Below are positions 35,201 through 42,978 of a DNA stretch of 42,978 nucleotides, piece by piece; position 1 is the first letter of the stretch; each line of letters begins with the position of its first letter. The notes below the pieces were generated by a model. It saw nothing but the letters and a program-made list of their open reading frames with translations. It searched no databases and was not told the origin of the DNA. Both the position numbers and the translations under genes were made by a program. Source of the stretch: Stenomitos rutilans HA7619-LM2 (GTDB lineage Bacteria > Cyanobacteriota > Cyanobacteriia > Leptolyngbyales > Leptolyngbyaceae); assembly GCA_019358945.1 (NCBI GenBank), contig JAHHIE010000058.1, forward strand, positions 1 to 42,978. The letters are read 5' to 3'.

Positions 35201-37123
35201 GCTCTCAAGGGAACACAGGCATCCCTGCGTCAGCAAGTGGAGCGCCAACGGTTGCTCATGGCGATTGCCCAACGGATTCGTCAAACCCTCGATTTAGATC
35301 ATATCCTTCAGACCACTGTGACCGAAGTACGGCAGTTCTTGCAGACCGATCGTGTCATCATTTATCGGTTTGAGCCAAACTGGAGCGGCATCATTATCGC
35401 CGAAGCGGTTGCAGAGGGCTGGCGATCAATCCTGGGCATGCAGATCACCGATACCTATTTTGTGAATACCCAGGGACAACCTTATGAACAGGGCAGAGTC
35501 AAAGCAACCGACGATATTTATACCGCTCAGTTTGATCCGTGTCATGTGGCATTGTTGGAAGGAATGCAGGTACGGGCAAAACTGGTGGTGCCCATTCTTC
35601 AGGATGACCATTTATGGGGGCTTTTAGTCGCTCAGCATTGCCGATCGCCCCGACAGTGGGAACCCTTAGAAGTGGAACTGCAACAACAACTGGCAACACA
35701 AATCGCGATCGCGATCCAACAGGCTGATCTTTATCGCCAGTCACAGCTAGAACTTATGGAACGCGAACGGGCGGAAACCGCACTGCAACGACTGAATCAA
35801 AAACTGGAACAGCTCAACCAGAAGCTGGAACAACGGGTGCAGGAGCGGACACAGTCGCTCCATCAACAGGCAGAGCAGGAACGCTTGCTGCGCCTGATCA
35901 TCCAAAACATCCATCGCTCCCTCAATGTAGAGGAAACGCTCGCGGCAGTACTGGGCGAAACTCGCCAGACTCTTAAAGCCGATCGCGTCGCGGTTTTTCA
36001 GTTTAAGCCTGATTGGAGCGGTAGTTTTGTCGCTGAATCAGTCGGTGAAGGGTGGGTACCACTAGTCAAACCAGACATTCAGCGAGTGTGGCAAGATACC
36101 CACTTGCAAGACACTCAGGGTGGGCGCTATCAACATAACGAAACGTTTGCCGTGAGTGATGTTTATCGTGTCGGGCATCAACAATGTCACATTGATTTGT
36201 TAGAACAATTTCAAGCTAAAGCCTATGCAATCGCGCCAATCTTCGTGGATGAGCAGCTTTGGGGGTTGCTGGCCGTTTATCAAAACAGCGCTCCACGCCT
36301 CTGGCAAGAGTGGGAAATAAGTCTGCTCAAGCAACTTGGCATTCAAACTGCGATCGCCCTGCGGCAGTCTTACCTGTATCAAGCCGTTCAAGCACAGGTT
36401 AAGGAGTTGGAGCGGCTGAATCAATTGAAAGATGACTTCCTCAGCACCGTCTCTCACGAATTGCGATCGCCCATGTCCAGCATTAAGATGGCGATCCAAA
36501 TGTTAGAAATTAGTCTGGCACCGAGCGGTGTGTTAGACGATGAAACAAATGTCACCAATCGGTATTTAAAGATCTTGCGAGACGAAGTGAAACGCGAGGT
36601 CAACCTGATCAATGATCTGCTGGATCTGGCGCGATTGGATGCTAGCACTGAACCGCTCACACTAACCAAGATTGACCTTTCATCCTATATCTTGTATCTG
36701 GTAGAACCATTCATTGAACGCACCCAACAACAGCAGCAGCAATTAGTGATTTATATACCTGACAACTTGCCGCCTTTTACGACCGATTTATCTTTCTTGG
36801 AGCGTATTCTGACCGAGCTCCTCCACAATGCTTGTAAATACACGCCCGCTAGAGAAACTATCACCGTGTCGGCTCAAACGATTAGCACGGCTCTGGAGCT
36901 TCGCGTCAGTAACTCCGGGGTCGAAATTCCTCCGACCGAGCGCGATCGCGTCTTCGACAAGTTTTACCGCATTCCCAAAAACGATCCCTGGAAGCATGGA
37001 GGTACCGGGTTGGGATTGGCACTGGTGAAAAAGCTTACCGAACGACTGGGCGGTCAGATCCGTGTTGAGAGCAGCATGGGACAGACCACGTTTGTCCTGA
37101 ACTTTGGCGACCTCAGAGCATGA
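32276..37123 (+). CDS. 1615-residue hybrid PAS/GAF histidine kinase with two bilin-type GAF domains
   Basis: Domains in order (approximate residues): GAF 20-180, PAS/PAC 198-305, GAF 312-460, PAS 470-590, PAS 595-712, PAS 722-848, PAS 852-978, GAF 987-1155, coiled coil 1158-1200, GAF 1203-1371, HisKA 1385-1455, HATPase_c 1500-1612. H1394 (in STVSHELRSP) is the phospho-acceptor; NELLHNACKYTP and GGTGLGLALVKK are the ATP-binding boxes. The two C-terminal GAFs carry the Cys-His pair of bilin-binding GAFs (C1089-H1090 and C1304-H1305). No membrane segment is seen, so it is cytoplasmic. GTG start. No receiver domain of its own. Confidence 0.9.
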   Translation: MSKGQVFSFVSLESILRNVSAITLQIQQSQELESILRWAIDEIRPLLSADRVLVCQVLERQDVVVTLESTDVNQPSQLGQRLDAPNLDVAWLEHYKQRRASLLLDSSSQSIIACGAEQVNVLQEHTALLEPLFNRDTLWGFLLVQPHHTPREWLPLEVQLLHQIALQLEVAIQQTGLRDREHAAQSGHKSEDFVTAQRVAQIGNWRFDVATESISWSEELFHLYGLDPTQPEPDLTAYIQLIHPEDRSRFQTTVQQSLLTGEPYAIEFKAQRPDGSIRVVEGRGEAVVNTQGAVVGLVGTAQDVTDRKQKEDLTQNIAQGVSAAVGKAFFQSLVLYLIRLLKMDQAFVGELIGPGNRYVRIMAGPGNGQSLDGVEYPLDGTPSEQVVEQGFCLYTDSLQQRFPNDLTLLTLGGEGYAGIPLINSTGTAIGFVGVISNQPITNVPFIQEVLTTFAVRATSELERQQSEAILRHYERILSATPDCVSLIDRHYVYQVVNQTYLNWNQKTYDEIVGHSVSELLGQTFFETVSKPRLDRCLAEEAQQTFETWQQYPDGQRRYIRATYTPYLNRDRTIAGVVVNVHELTDVKLAEEALRESEERFRQMATNIQEVFWMADINFTRIIYISPTYEEMWGRSCASLYEQPQSFLEAVHPDDRAQVIAIIEQQRYTGFDHEYRLLHPDGTIRWIWERAFPIADATGQPYRVVGVSQDITDRKTAEVALQFSQAKFEVLVANMPGMVYRYIPATPDCPHHFTFVSHQSYELLELAPEDLLQSADAFITLIHPDDLPGFLASVNHAVEHFLPWHWEGRITTPAERQKWIQGHSQAIASPEGFAWDGLLMDISDRKAAETALVEQQEFTEQIARSTLAILYIYDLLEQRNIYANQQVEAVLGYTPDEIREMGGAIFRLLIHPEDVPNVMVDQQRLLAAQDDEYIETTYRMRHKAGDYRWLLSRDRVFSRTPEGVPQRLLGIATDITALKGTQASLRQQVERQRLLMAIAQRIRQTLDLDHILQTTVTEVRQFLQTDRVIIYRFEPNWSGIIIAEAVAEGWRSILGMQITDTYFVNTQGQPYEQGRVKATDDIYTAQFDPCHVALLEGMQVRAKLVVPILQDDHLWGLLVAQHCRSPRQWEPLEVELQQQLATQIAIAIQQADLYRQSQLELMERERAETALQRLNQKLEQLNQKLEQRVQERTQSLHQQAEQERLLRLIIQNIHRSLNVEETLAAVLGETRQTLKADRVAVFQFKPDWSGSFVAESVGEGWVPLVKPDIQRVWQDTHLQDTQGGRYQHNETFAVSDVYRVGHQQCHIDLLEQFQAKAYAIAPIFVDEQLWGLLAVYQNSAPRLWQEWEISLLKQLGIQTAIALRQSYLYQAVQAQVKELERLNQLKDDFLSTVSHELRSPMSSIKMAIQMLEISLAPSGVLDDETNVTNRYLKILRDEVKREVNLINDLLDLARLDASTEPLTLTKIDLSSYILYLVEPFIERTQQQQQQLVIYIPDNLPPFTTDLSFLERILTELLHNACKYTPARETITVSAQTISTALELRVSNSGVEIPPTERDRVFDKFYRIPKNDPWKHGGTGLGLALVKKLTERLGGQIRVESSMGQTTFVLNFGDLRA

Positions 37124-37295
37124 CCGCAACGAAGCCTCTTCTAATCACGGTTAGCACGTGACTTCAGGAGTATAAAGATGGGCCGCATCGCCTTATTCAG
37201 CGGCATAAAGAGAAATAGGCGTTCTCTCACCTTCTGGCACTGCTCACGGAATGATTAGGATTGAGAAGCCTGTGCCATCAGCCTGGAGTAGAACG

Positions 37296-39497
37296 ATGCT
37301 AAATGTAATAAATCCTTTAGCTGGAACCAATACGTTTGTTTCTTTTGGGGATTGCTCTCTTGGGAAGCCTGCGCTGCTAGGGCTGCACGTTCTTTCAAAT
37401 GCGCTCATCGCTCTTGCTTATTACTCCATTCCAATCACGCTGTTTTATATTGTTCGTAAGCGGCGAGATCTTCCCTTTAGCTGGCTTTTTCTGCTGTGTA
37501 GTGCCTTTACTGTTGCCTGCGGCACTACATACCTCTTGGAAATCTGGCCGTTGCGGCAGTTTGGTGACTGGCTCTCAGGCATAGCCAAGCTATTAACGGC
37601 TTGCATCTCGATCACAACGGCTATTCTGCTCGTGTTGATCGTGCCCAAAGCTCTGGCATTTCCCAACCCCAAAGAACTAGAGCTAGCCAACGGTGCTTTG
37701 CAACAGGAAGTAGCTGAACACAAGCGCATTCAAAGAGAACTCACTCGCAGTCGAGATTTGCGAGAGGCTATTTTTAACGAATCAGCAGACGCGCTCTTTC
37801 TGGTTGATCCTCAAACTCTCCTCACCCTGGATTACAATCGACGGGCAGTAGAGCTGTTTCAAGCGGTTGACCCAGCGCAGTTAGTTGGCATTGAAGGACA
37901 CACGCTGCAACGCAACCAGTTTTCTCAAAAGGAACTGAGCAACATTGCTGCCGAAATACAGTCGAGCGGTCTCTGGAGCCGAGAAATTGAGTTTGTGACC
38001 TGTCAAGGGAATGGCTTTTGGGGAAACATTGCGGTCAAACCGATCGTGGTTGCTGAACGGGCGATGAACCTGGTACGAGTGACGGATATGAGCGATCGCA
38101 ACAACGCTGAACGCAAACCGGCAGAAGAAACCCTCCGCCGCTACGAACGCATCGTCTCTGCCACCACAGATGCCATCCTGCTGCTCGATCGCGACTATCG
38201 CCACCAGGTAGTCAACCAGGCTTATCTCAATCGGTACCACAAGCAAGAGGATGAAGTGATCGGCTCTTCTGCTGCGAACCTGCTGCCACCAGACGTGTTT
38301 GAACAAATCGTCAAACCCCGTTTAGATCAGTGTTTAGCAGGACAGGTCATCCAGTACGAGATGTGGAGCGACTGCCCCACGTTGGGACGGCAGTTTTTGA
38401 GCGTTACCTACGCTCCCTACTACACCGCAAACCATTTGATTGTGGGCGTTGTCGCCAGCCTGCGTAACATCACTCGACTCAAGCAAGCAGAAGTAGAGCT
38501 AGAGCTTCAAAGCCTGATTGCAAGAAACATGGCCGAAGGCATTTGCATGGTCAAGGTAAGCGACGGCCTCTTTGTTTACGCCAATCCTAAGTTTGAGCAG
38601 ATGTTTGGGTACGATGGCGACGAGTTGATTGGGCAGCATGTCGCGATCGTCAACTACGAAGACCGAAACACCGACACCACAGAAACATACGAGCTACTGG
38701 TCCATACCATTCTAAAGCAGGGTGGAGCGACGTATGAAGTGCAAAATGTCAAAAAAAATGGTACGCCCTTTTGGTGTCAGGCCACTACGTCTGTCTTTGA
38801 GCATCCAAACTACGGTGCTGTTTTTGTCGTGGTTCAACAGGATATTACCGAGCGAAAACGCGCAGAAACCGTCATTCAAGCATCGCTAGCCGAAAAAGAA
38901 GTACTGCTCAAAGAAATTCACCATCGCGTCAAAAATAATTTGAGCATTGTGGATAGTCTATTACACATGCAGTTGCGTCGATCGTCCGACCCAGATGTCG
39001 TCGTCGCCTTAAAAGAAAGCCGGAACCGCATCGCATCGATCGCGCTGGTGCACGAAAAGCTCTACGGCTCTAAAGATCTCGCAAACATTGACTTTGTGCA
39101 GTACATTGCCGATCTCACTGCTCACCTGTTCAATTCCTACAATACCTATGCCAATCAAATTAAACTGACGATGCAAATCGAGCCGATTGCGCTCGATATT
39201 GATACGGCTGTCTCCTGTGGTTTAATCGTCAATGAATTAGTCACGAATGCACTCAAATACGCCTTCCCAAAAGGGCAACCGGGTGAAATTCAGGTCATGT
39301 TTCGGCAACACTCCAACCATACTGTCACCTTTAGCGTAGGAGACAACGGGGTTGGGTTACCGCTAGACTTTAACCCTAAGCAAACTAAAACACTAGGCAT
39401 CACCCTAGTGCAAGGCTTAGTCAAACAACTTCAAGGCACACTCAACATTAACGCTCAACCAGGAAGCACTTTTATCATTTCCTTCAGCAGACCTTAA
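37296..39497 (+). CDS. Ethylene-receptor-like membrane histidine kinase (HisKA_2 type)
   Basis: 733 residues. Three membrane spans (about residues 28-125) have the fold of the ethylene-binding domain: ALLGLHVLSNALIALAYYSI then CGTTYLLEIW, with C75, Y42, I45 and P46 in the same spacing as ETR1 C65, Y32, I35 and P36. However, ETR1 D25 and H69 are N35 and Y79 here. Three PAS domains follow (about 150-525). The kinase domain is HisKA_2 (EIHHRVKNNLSIVDSLLHMQ) with HATPase (NELVTNALKYAF). ATG 37296 has GGAG 7 bp upstream; an ATG at 37251 is less supported. The response regulator begins 3 bp after. Confidence 0.88.
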   Translation: MLNVINPLAGTNTFVSFGDCSLGKPALLGLHVLSNALIALAYYSIPITLFYIVRKRRDLPFSWLFLLCSAFTVACGTTYLLEIWPLRQFGDWLSGIAKLLTACISITTAILLVLIVPKALAFPNPKELELANGALQQEVAEHKRIQRELTRSRDLREAIFNESADALFLVDPQTLLTLDYNRRAVELFQAVDPAQLVGIEGHTLQRNQFSQKELSNIAAEIQSSGLWSREIEFVTCQGNGFWGNIAVKPIVVAERAMNLVRVTDMSDRNNAERKPAEETLRRYERIVSATTDAILLLDRDYRHQVVNQAYLNRYHKQEDEVIGSSAANLLPPDVFEQIVKPRLDQCLAGQVIQYEMWSDCPTLGRQFLSVTYAPYYTANHLIVGVVASLRNITRLKQAEVELELQSLIARNMAEGICMVKVSDGLFVYANPKFEQMFGYDGDELIGQHVAIVNYEDRNTDTTETYELLVHTILKQGGATYEVQNVKKNGTPFWCQATTSVFEHPNYGAVFVVVQQDITERKRAETVIQASLAEKEVLLKEIHHRVKNNLSIVDSLLHMQLRRSSDPDVVVALKESRNRIASIALVHEKLYGSKDLANIDFVQYIADLTAHLFNSYNTYANQIKLTMQIEPIALDIDTAVSCGLIVNELVTNALKYAFPKGQPGEIQVMFRQHSNHTVTFSVGDNGVGLPLDFNPKQTKTLGITLVQGLVKQLQGTLNINAQPGSTFIISFSRP

Positions 39498-39500
39498 ACC

Positions 39501-39908
39501 ATGAGCCGCGATCGTGAGCCTCTTGCTAGCCCCATCTCAACACGGATCCGCATCTTGATCGTGGAAGATAACTACGTGCTTGCTGCCAACCTGCAAGAGA
39601 ATTTAGAGTCACTGGGCTATGAGGTACTGGGTACAGCGACCTCGGTTAAAGAGGCCATTCACAAAGTCGTCAGCCTGCGTCCCAGCATTGTGCTCATGGA
39701 TATTCGGTTAGAGGGTGAGCAAGATGGTATTCAAGCCGCCGCGTTTATCTGGAACCAACTTCAGATTCCCATCATCTTTGTGACCGGGCATTCTGATCAC
39801 AGTACCTTGGCCCGAGCCAAAACCACCTTTCCCTTTGGCTACGTTCTGAAACCAGTCAAAATTCAAGCACTGCACGGCGCGATCGCCACTGCTTTAGACC
39901 GTTGGTAG
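39501..39908 (+). CDS. Single-domain response regulator
   Basis: 135 residues, a receiver domain only. The acidic pocket lies in ILIVEDNYVLA, phospho-acceptor D67 in IVLMDIRLEGEQDG, the threonine in IIFVTGHSD, and the conserved lysine in YVLKPVK. With no output domain it probably relays phosphate or binds another protein. Its start is 3 bp after the kinase stop, so the two form a cognate pair transcribed together. Confidence 0.93.
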   Translation: MSRDREPLASPISTRIRILIVEDNYVLAANLQENLESLGYEVLGTATSVKEAIHKVVSLRPSIVLMDIRLEGEQDGIQAAAFIWNQLQIPIIFVTGHSDHSTLARAKTTFPFGYVLKPVKIQALHGAIATALDRW

Positions 39909-40102
39909 AGAAAAATGTTAGTGGAGAAAATTGCTCCTGTAGAGTGCCTCCATGACATCCACTATGCGATCGCGATTGGACGAGTCCTTTATGGTGCCGT
40001 CTTCGCTCAGCTTCTAATATGTGTACTTCGGCGAGTTTGCCTGGAATGGCTACCACAAGTTCTCTGCAATCAACGGCGTTTCTGGTGCGCTCATGGGTTA
40101 CC

Positions 40103-40604
40103 TCACACAATAGGTGCGGTTTCGAGGGACTCAATGAGTTGTACTACCCGCTCTTTCCCCTCATCGCGTACTCTAGGAAAAATTTCTGGCTGCTCGGCTG
40201 GGTCATCCAACTGCCAGTCTTCAAAAACATCGCGCATCACCCAGGCAGACGGCAAATTTACGCCACACCCGCACAGCGAAATCACCACGTCGAAATCTTC
40301 AGGGTTAAAATCTTTCAGGGCTTTATACCGATTTAACGAATGACAGCTACAGATCAATCAGTGGGTAGGGGCAAGGCAATGCCTTGCCCCTACAGGATGT
40401 GTCGCATTTTCAATTCAAATTGGTATTAGAGGTTTGGCGACTGATGTCGATACCCGCATCCTTCATCGTGGCGATTGCTTCCAGTCTCACCTGGCTGGCT
40501 TCCAAACCAGAACTGGTCACTTCAATGGTTCCAGCACCAAGAGCATTCGCAAACCCTTCTGCCATTTGCGATCGCGCCGAGTGCTTCTTGCACACAAACA
40601 TCAC
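40103..40604 (-). pseudogene. arsC: Arsenate reductase arsC interrupted by a 100-bp MITE
   Basis: The N-terminal part (FVCKKHSARSQMAEGFANAL, catalytic C-x5-R, ending GIDISRQTS) and the C-terminal part (KALKDFNPEDFDVVISLCGC, then GVNLPSAWVMRDVFEDWQL) are the two halves of a low-molecular-weight-phosphatase-type arsenate reductase of the cyanobacterial kind. They are separated by the MITE at 40326-40425. Removing the element and one TTA target duplication joins the reading frame exactly at S-K. A base may also be missing at the start (the ATG at about 40615 reads MKR and then shifts). The gene would have reduced arsenate to arsenite. Confidence 0.87.
40326..40425 (-). mobile_element. 100-bp MITE, copy 1 (inside arsC)
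   Basis: Terminal inverted repeats TACCGATTT and (reverse complement) TACCAATTT, a perfect 29-bp central hairpin with arms GTAGGGGCAAGGCA and TGCCTTGCCCCTAC, and a 3-bp target duplication TTA (40323-40325 and 40426-40428). The copy at 41088-41187 is nearly identical and inverted relative to this one. Too small to encode a transposase. Confidence 0.9.
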
Positions 40605-40632
40605 CGCTTCATCACAACATTCTCTCCAAAAA

Positions 40633-41782
40633 TCACAGATTTTTCGATCGCGTCATGAAATAGCGCCGCTCAAACCAAAACGCCAAATTTACCAGCGTTA
40701 TTAAAGTAGGTACTTCCACCAAAGGACCAACCACCGCAGCAAATGCCGTACCAGAATTGATGCCAAACATTGCAACAGCAACCGCGATCGCCAACTCAAA
40801 ATTGTTGCCTGCCGCTGTAAACGCCACGCTTGCCGCTTTGGAGTAGTCTGCCTTAACCCGCCACGCCATGTAGAAGCTAACTAGGAACATCAAAAGAAAG
40901 TAAATCACCAACGGGACGGCAATACGCGCCACATCCAGGGGAATCTGCACGATCTTTTCTCCTTGCAGGCTGAACATGGCAACGATCGTAAACAGCAATG
41001 CGACGAGCGTGGGCGGGTTAATTTTCGGGATGAATTCCATGTAATACCAGCGTTTGCCTCTGATCGTGACGAGAACGAACCGAGTGATACCAATTTGAAT
41101 TGAAAATGCGACACATCCTGTAGGGGCAAGGCAATGCCTTGCCCCTACCCACCGATTGATCTGTAGCCGTCATTCGTTAAATCGGTATGAAATACCCAGC
41201 TAGAAACGGAATGCCCAGATAGATGAACACACTTTTGGCAATCTCAGCCATGCTGACGTTGACCATGCTGCTTTGCAAGCCAAATATAGGTGGCAGCACA
41301 TTGAGAAAAAACCAGGCAAACGGACTGTAAAAAATCACCTGAAAAATGCTGTTAAAGGCTACCAACCCAGCCGTATATTCCGTGTTGCCTCGTGCTAAAT
41401 CACTCCAAACCACGACCATCGCAATGCAGCGAGCTAAACCAATCAGAATTAGCCCTACCATATACTCTGGTTTGCCTCTAAGAAAGGTGATTGCCAGCAG
41501 AAACATCAGCACTGGCCCAATCACCCAATTCAGCAGCAGCGACACACTCAAAATCTTACCGTTACGGAAAACACCGCCTAGCTCTTCGTAGTACACCTTC
41601 GCTAACGGTGGATACATCATGAGAATCAAGCCGATCGCAATCGGTAGATTCGTCGTGCCCACTTGAAACTGATGGATAAAGGACTCCACGCTGGGAACGA
41701 AAGACCTAGCGCGACCCCGATCACCATTGCCAGAAGAATCTAGAGGCTCAGGAAATGATCAAGGAAAGAAAGCCACTTTAAA
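40633..41782 (-). pseudogene. acr3: Arsenite efflux permease acr3, multiply disrupted
   Basis: Two long pieces match the Acr3 (ArsB-type bile/arsenite/riboflavin transporter) family: [20 protein letters not shown] to [15 protein letters not shown] and IPFLAGYF, then [20 protein letters not shown] to [20 protein letters not shown]. The MITE at 41088-41187 lies between them; without it and one TGA duplicate the frame reads [20 protein letters not shown] and is continuous. Upstream, the N-terminus ([10 protein letters not shown]) has TAG at 41740-41742 where the family has tryptophan, and a frameshift near 41690. The gene is therefore dead by at least three lesions. Confidence 0.9.
41088..41187 (+). 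mobile_element. 100-bp MITE, copy 2 (inside acr3)
   Basis: Same element as copy 1 with ends TACCAATTT and (reverse complement) TACCGATTT, the same 29-bp hairpin, and a 3-bp target duplication TGA (41085-41087 and 41188-41190). A few base differences from copy 1 indicate recent insertion of both. Confidence 0.9.
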
Positions 41783-41938
41783 GTTGAGCTTTACATCACA
41801 GACTGATTCATAACAATATTTATTGATTTATAGTAAGCGTCTCACCGTCAGAAAGAAATTCCTTTCTCTATCATTTCAAATAAAGTTGATTTATCAAGCC
41901 GTTCATCAGATTAACCGCCCGAAAAAAAACCTGATGGA

Positions 41939-42271
41939 TCAGCGATCGTCCTGACACGAGCGTGCAGGCAGAATGGGACTGAAGCGACGGAATTCTGCCA
42001 GGTATTGCTCTAGTGCCACAAATTGAGTGAGATCAAGGCTGTAATAAATCCAGCGACCTTCTTGCCGTCCCCGAATCAAACCCGCTTCTTTCAGCGTCTT
42101 CAGGTGAAACGACAGTTTGGATTGGGTCACGCCCAGAAGTTCACAAAGATCGCACACGCACAGTTCTTTCTTCCGCAGCAACTCAATCGTCCTCACTCTC
42201 AACGGCTCAGATAAAGCATGAAAGCCTAAAACAATTTTATTTGATGCTGTATTCAACGCTTGATTCATCAA
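41939..42271 (-). CDS. arsR: ArsR-family metalloregulator
   Basis: 110 residues. Winged helix-turn-helix (ALSEPLRVRTIELLRKKELC, DLCELLGVTQSKLSFHLKTL) with the arsenic/antimony site ELCVCDLC (C38, C40, C43) in helix 3. The wing is GRQEGRWIYYSL. It normally represses arsR-acr3-arsC until arsenite binds. It appears intact although both structural genes below it are broken. The gap of about 160 bp to acr3 contains no further gene. Confidence 0.93.
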   Translation of the reverse strand: MMNQALNTASNKIVLGFHALSEPLRVRTIELLRKKELCVCDLCELLGVTQSKLSFHLKTLKEAGLIRGRQEGRWIYYSLDLTQFVALEQYLAEFRRFSPILPARSCQDDR

Positions 42272-42408
42272 TTTTTGTTGAAGTGAGACTCTAATTATAG
42301 TAGAACTTTATTGTAGCGAATCACTGGCTGAGCACTAAGTGCAGGCGCTTCTGAGCCAGGGCAAACGCACACTCAGGCAGTTAAAAGCCGCAAGAGATAA
42401 CTGTTGCC

Positions 42409-42978
42409 CTACCCAGCTTTTAGGCGTTTAGCCTTGATACCTCCTTTAGCAGCAGTGTCTTGACGCAACCAGTTAAGCGCGACATGGCGAATCAGAGCGA
42501 GAGTTTCGGGCGCATGGCCTTTACAAACACGCGAGGCCTCTTCATCAAAAGCGACATCCAAGCCCCAATGGATTTGGTTCTCGATGCCCGATGAGCGCGG
42601 GTATAGTGGGCAAACGTGGCAGCATTGACCGCAAGCGAACTGGGGCAATAGCGGGTTTCGGTGGGTCTTTGTTCTAGAAGCGGCGATGAGTGTATACCAC
42701 AACCAGGGTTTGTAAGCCTGTCCAATTCTACCTTTGACGGGGGGTAAAGACGTAGACGGCAGGGACTTGAACTACGCTTCGTGACTCAATGCAATGATGC
42801 TCACTCTCACAATGCTGATGCTGCGTGAAGTCGATGCCTTTGTCCTGACGGGCCTGATTGACTGACAGAAGTAAGGGCTTATCGGCGGAAAGTCTTGATG
42901 ATTGCAGCTTTCAGGTCAGACAGAGGAAAGAGGCGTAAGCTGTTGCTAAGCAAAAATCAAGCAACAGTCATGCAAAAC
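42409..42978 (-). pseudogene. ISAs1-family transposase remnant (partial)
   Basis: The C-terminal segment GIENQIHWGLDVAFDEEASR, then VCKGHAPETLALIRHVALNW and GGIKAKRLKAG, is typical of ISAs1 (H-repeat type) transposases. Upstream, matching pieces occur in other frames (VNQARQDKGIDFTQHQH; EQRPTETRYCPSSLAVNAAT FAHYTRAHR), showing frameshifts near 42590 and 42680. A premature TAG replaces the usual KAGW. The gene runs off the window end. Inactive. Confidence 0.8.

Noticed and set aside
40018-40113. Short plus-strand frame YVYFGEFAWNGYHKFSAING and following residues beside arsC
   Set aside because: Looks protein-like but is only 31 codons, has a stop directly upstream, no start codon, and overlaps the arsC tail; no family recognised. 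Possibly a remnant of a lost neighbour.

Overview
The window is chromosomal DNA of a cyanobacterium, probably filamentous. The octamer GCGATCGC (HIP1) recurs throughout. Several families are cyanobacterial: DUF3086/DUF3119 neighbours, bilin-type GAF domains in a histidine kinase, an ethylene-receptor-like kinase, and a SLH/coiled-coil porin start. Part of the non-coding DNA consists of short repeats built from AACTCAA-, AACACTC- or AACAACT-like units. || Region 1 (1-4894) is the most unusual. It runs: tail of an IS5-like transposase, 3' fragment of cas10d (csc3), csc2, csc1, cas6, a three-repeat CRISPR array with diverged type I-D repeats, a TniQ-family gene, a cluster of TTGGACAA boxes with an ACA end, and a tRNA-Ala(GGC) gene 32 bp beyond it. 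No cas1, cas2, cas4 or cas3 is present on this side. The layout fits one end of a type I-D CRISPR-associated Tn7-like transposon (CAST) inserted just downstream of a tRNA gene, with its large Cas10d subunit interrupted or truncated by an insertion sequence. || Region 2 (5137-7698) holds housekeeping and cyanobacterial genes on the minus strand: plsY, DUF3086 and DUF3119. Region 3 (8181-15062) looks like surface polysaccharide metabolism: a glycosyltransferase, a methyltransferase, a DegT/perosamine-synthase-like aminotransferase and a cupin. It is followed by msrB and a radical SAM/SPASM protein, with long, mostly empty spacers holding two dyad-symmetric sites. || Region 4 (15205-23843) holds an unidentified protein, then a TetR-type regulator divergent from a ybhGFSR-like ABC-2 exporter operon, with a 35-bp palindromic operator between them. 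A 469-bp cassette bounded by perfect 19-bp inverted repeats, carrying a four-helix-bundle gene on the opposite strand, splits the operon. A short SLH-type exported protein follows. || Region 5 (23902-28275) holds an overlapping P-loop kinase/Thg1-like pair that could repair RNA ends, two glycosyltransferases (one with an in-frame 7-bp repeat tract), and an AbiEii-like nucleotidyltransferase. Region 6 (28600-32032) is rpsB-tsf with a terminator, then a site-2 protease. || Region 7 (32276-39908) is a signalling block: a 1615-aa hybrid PAS/GAF histidine kinase with two bilin-type Cys-His GAF domains, a second kinase with an ethylene-receptor-like membrane domain lacking key copper residues, and a single-domain response regulator. 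Region 8 (39909-42978) is a decayed arsenic operon. arsR is intact, but acr3 and arsC are each interrupted by the same 100-bp MITE, in direct orientation relative to neither gene's function. An ISAs1 transposase remnant closes the window.
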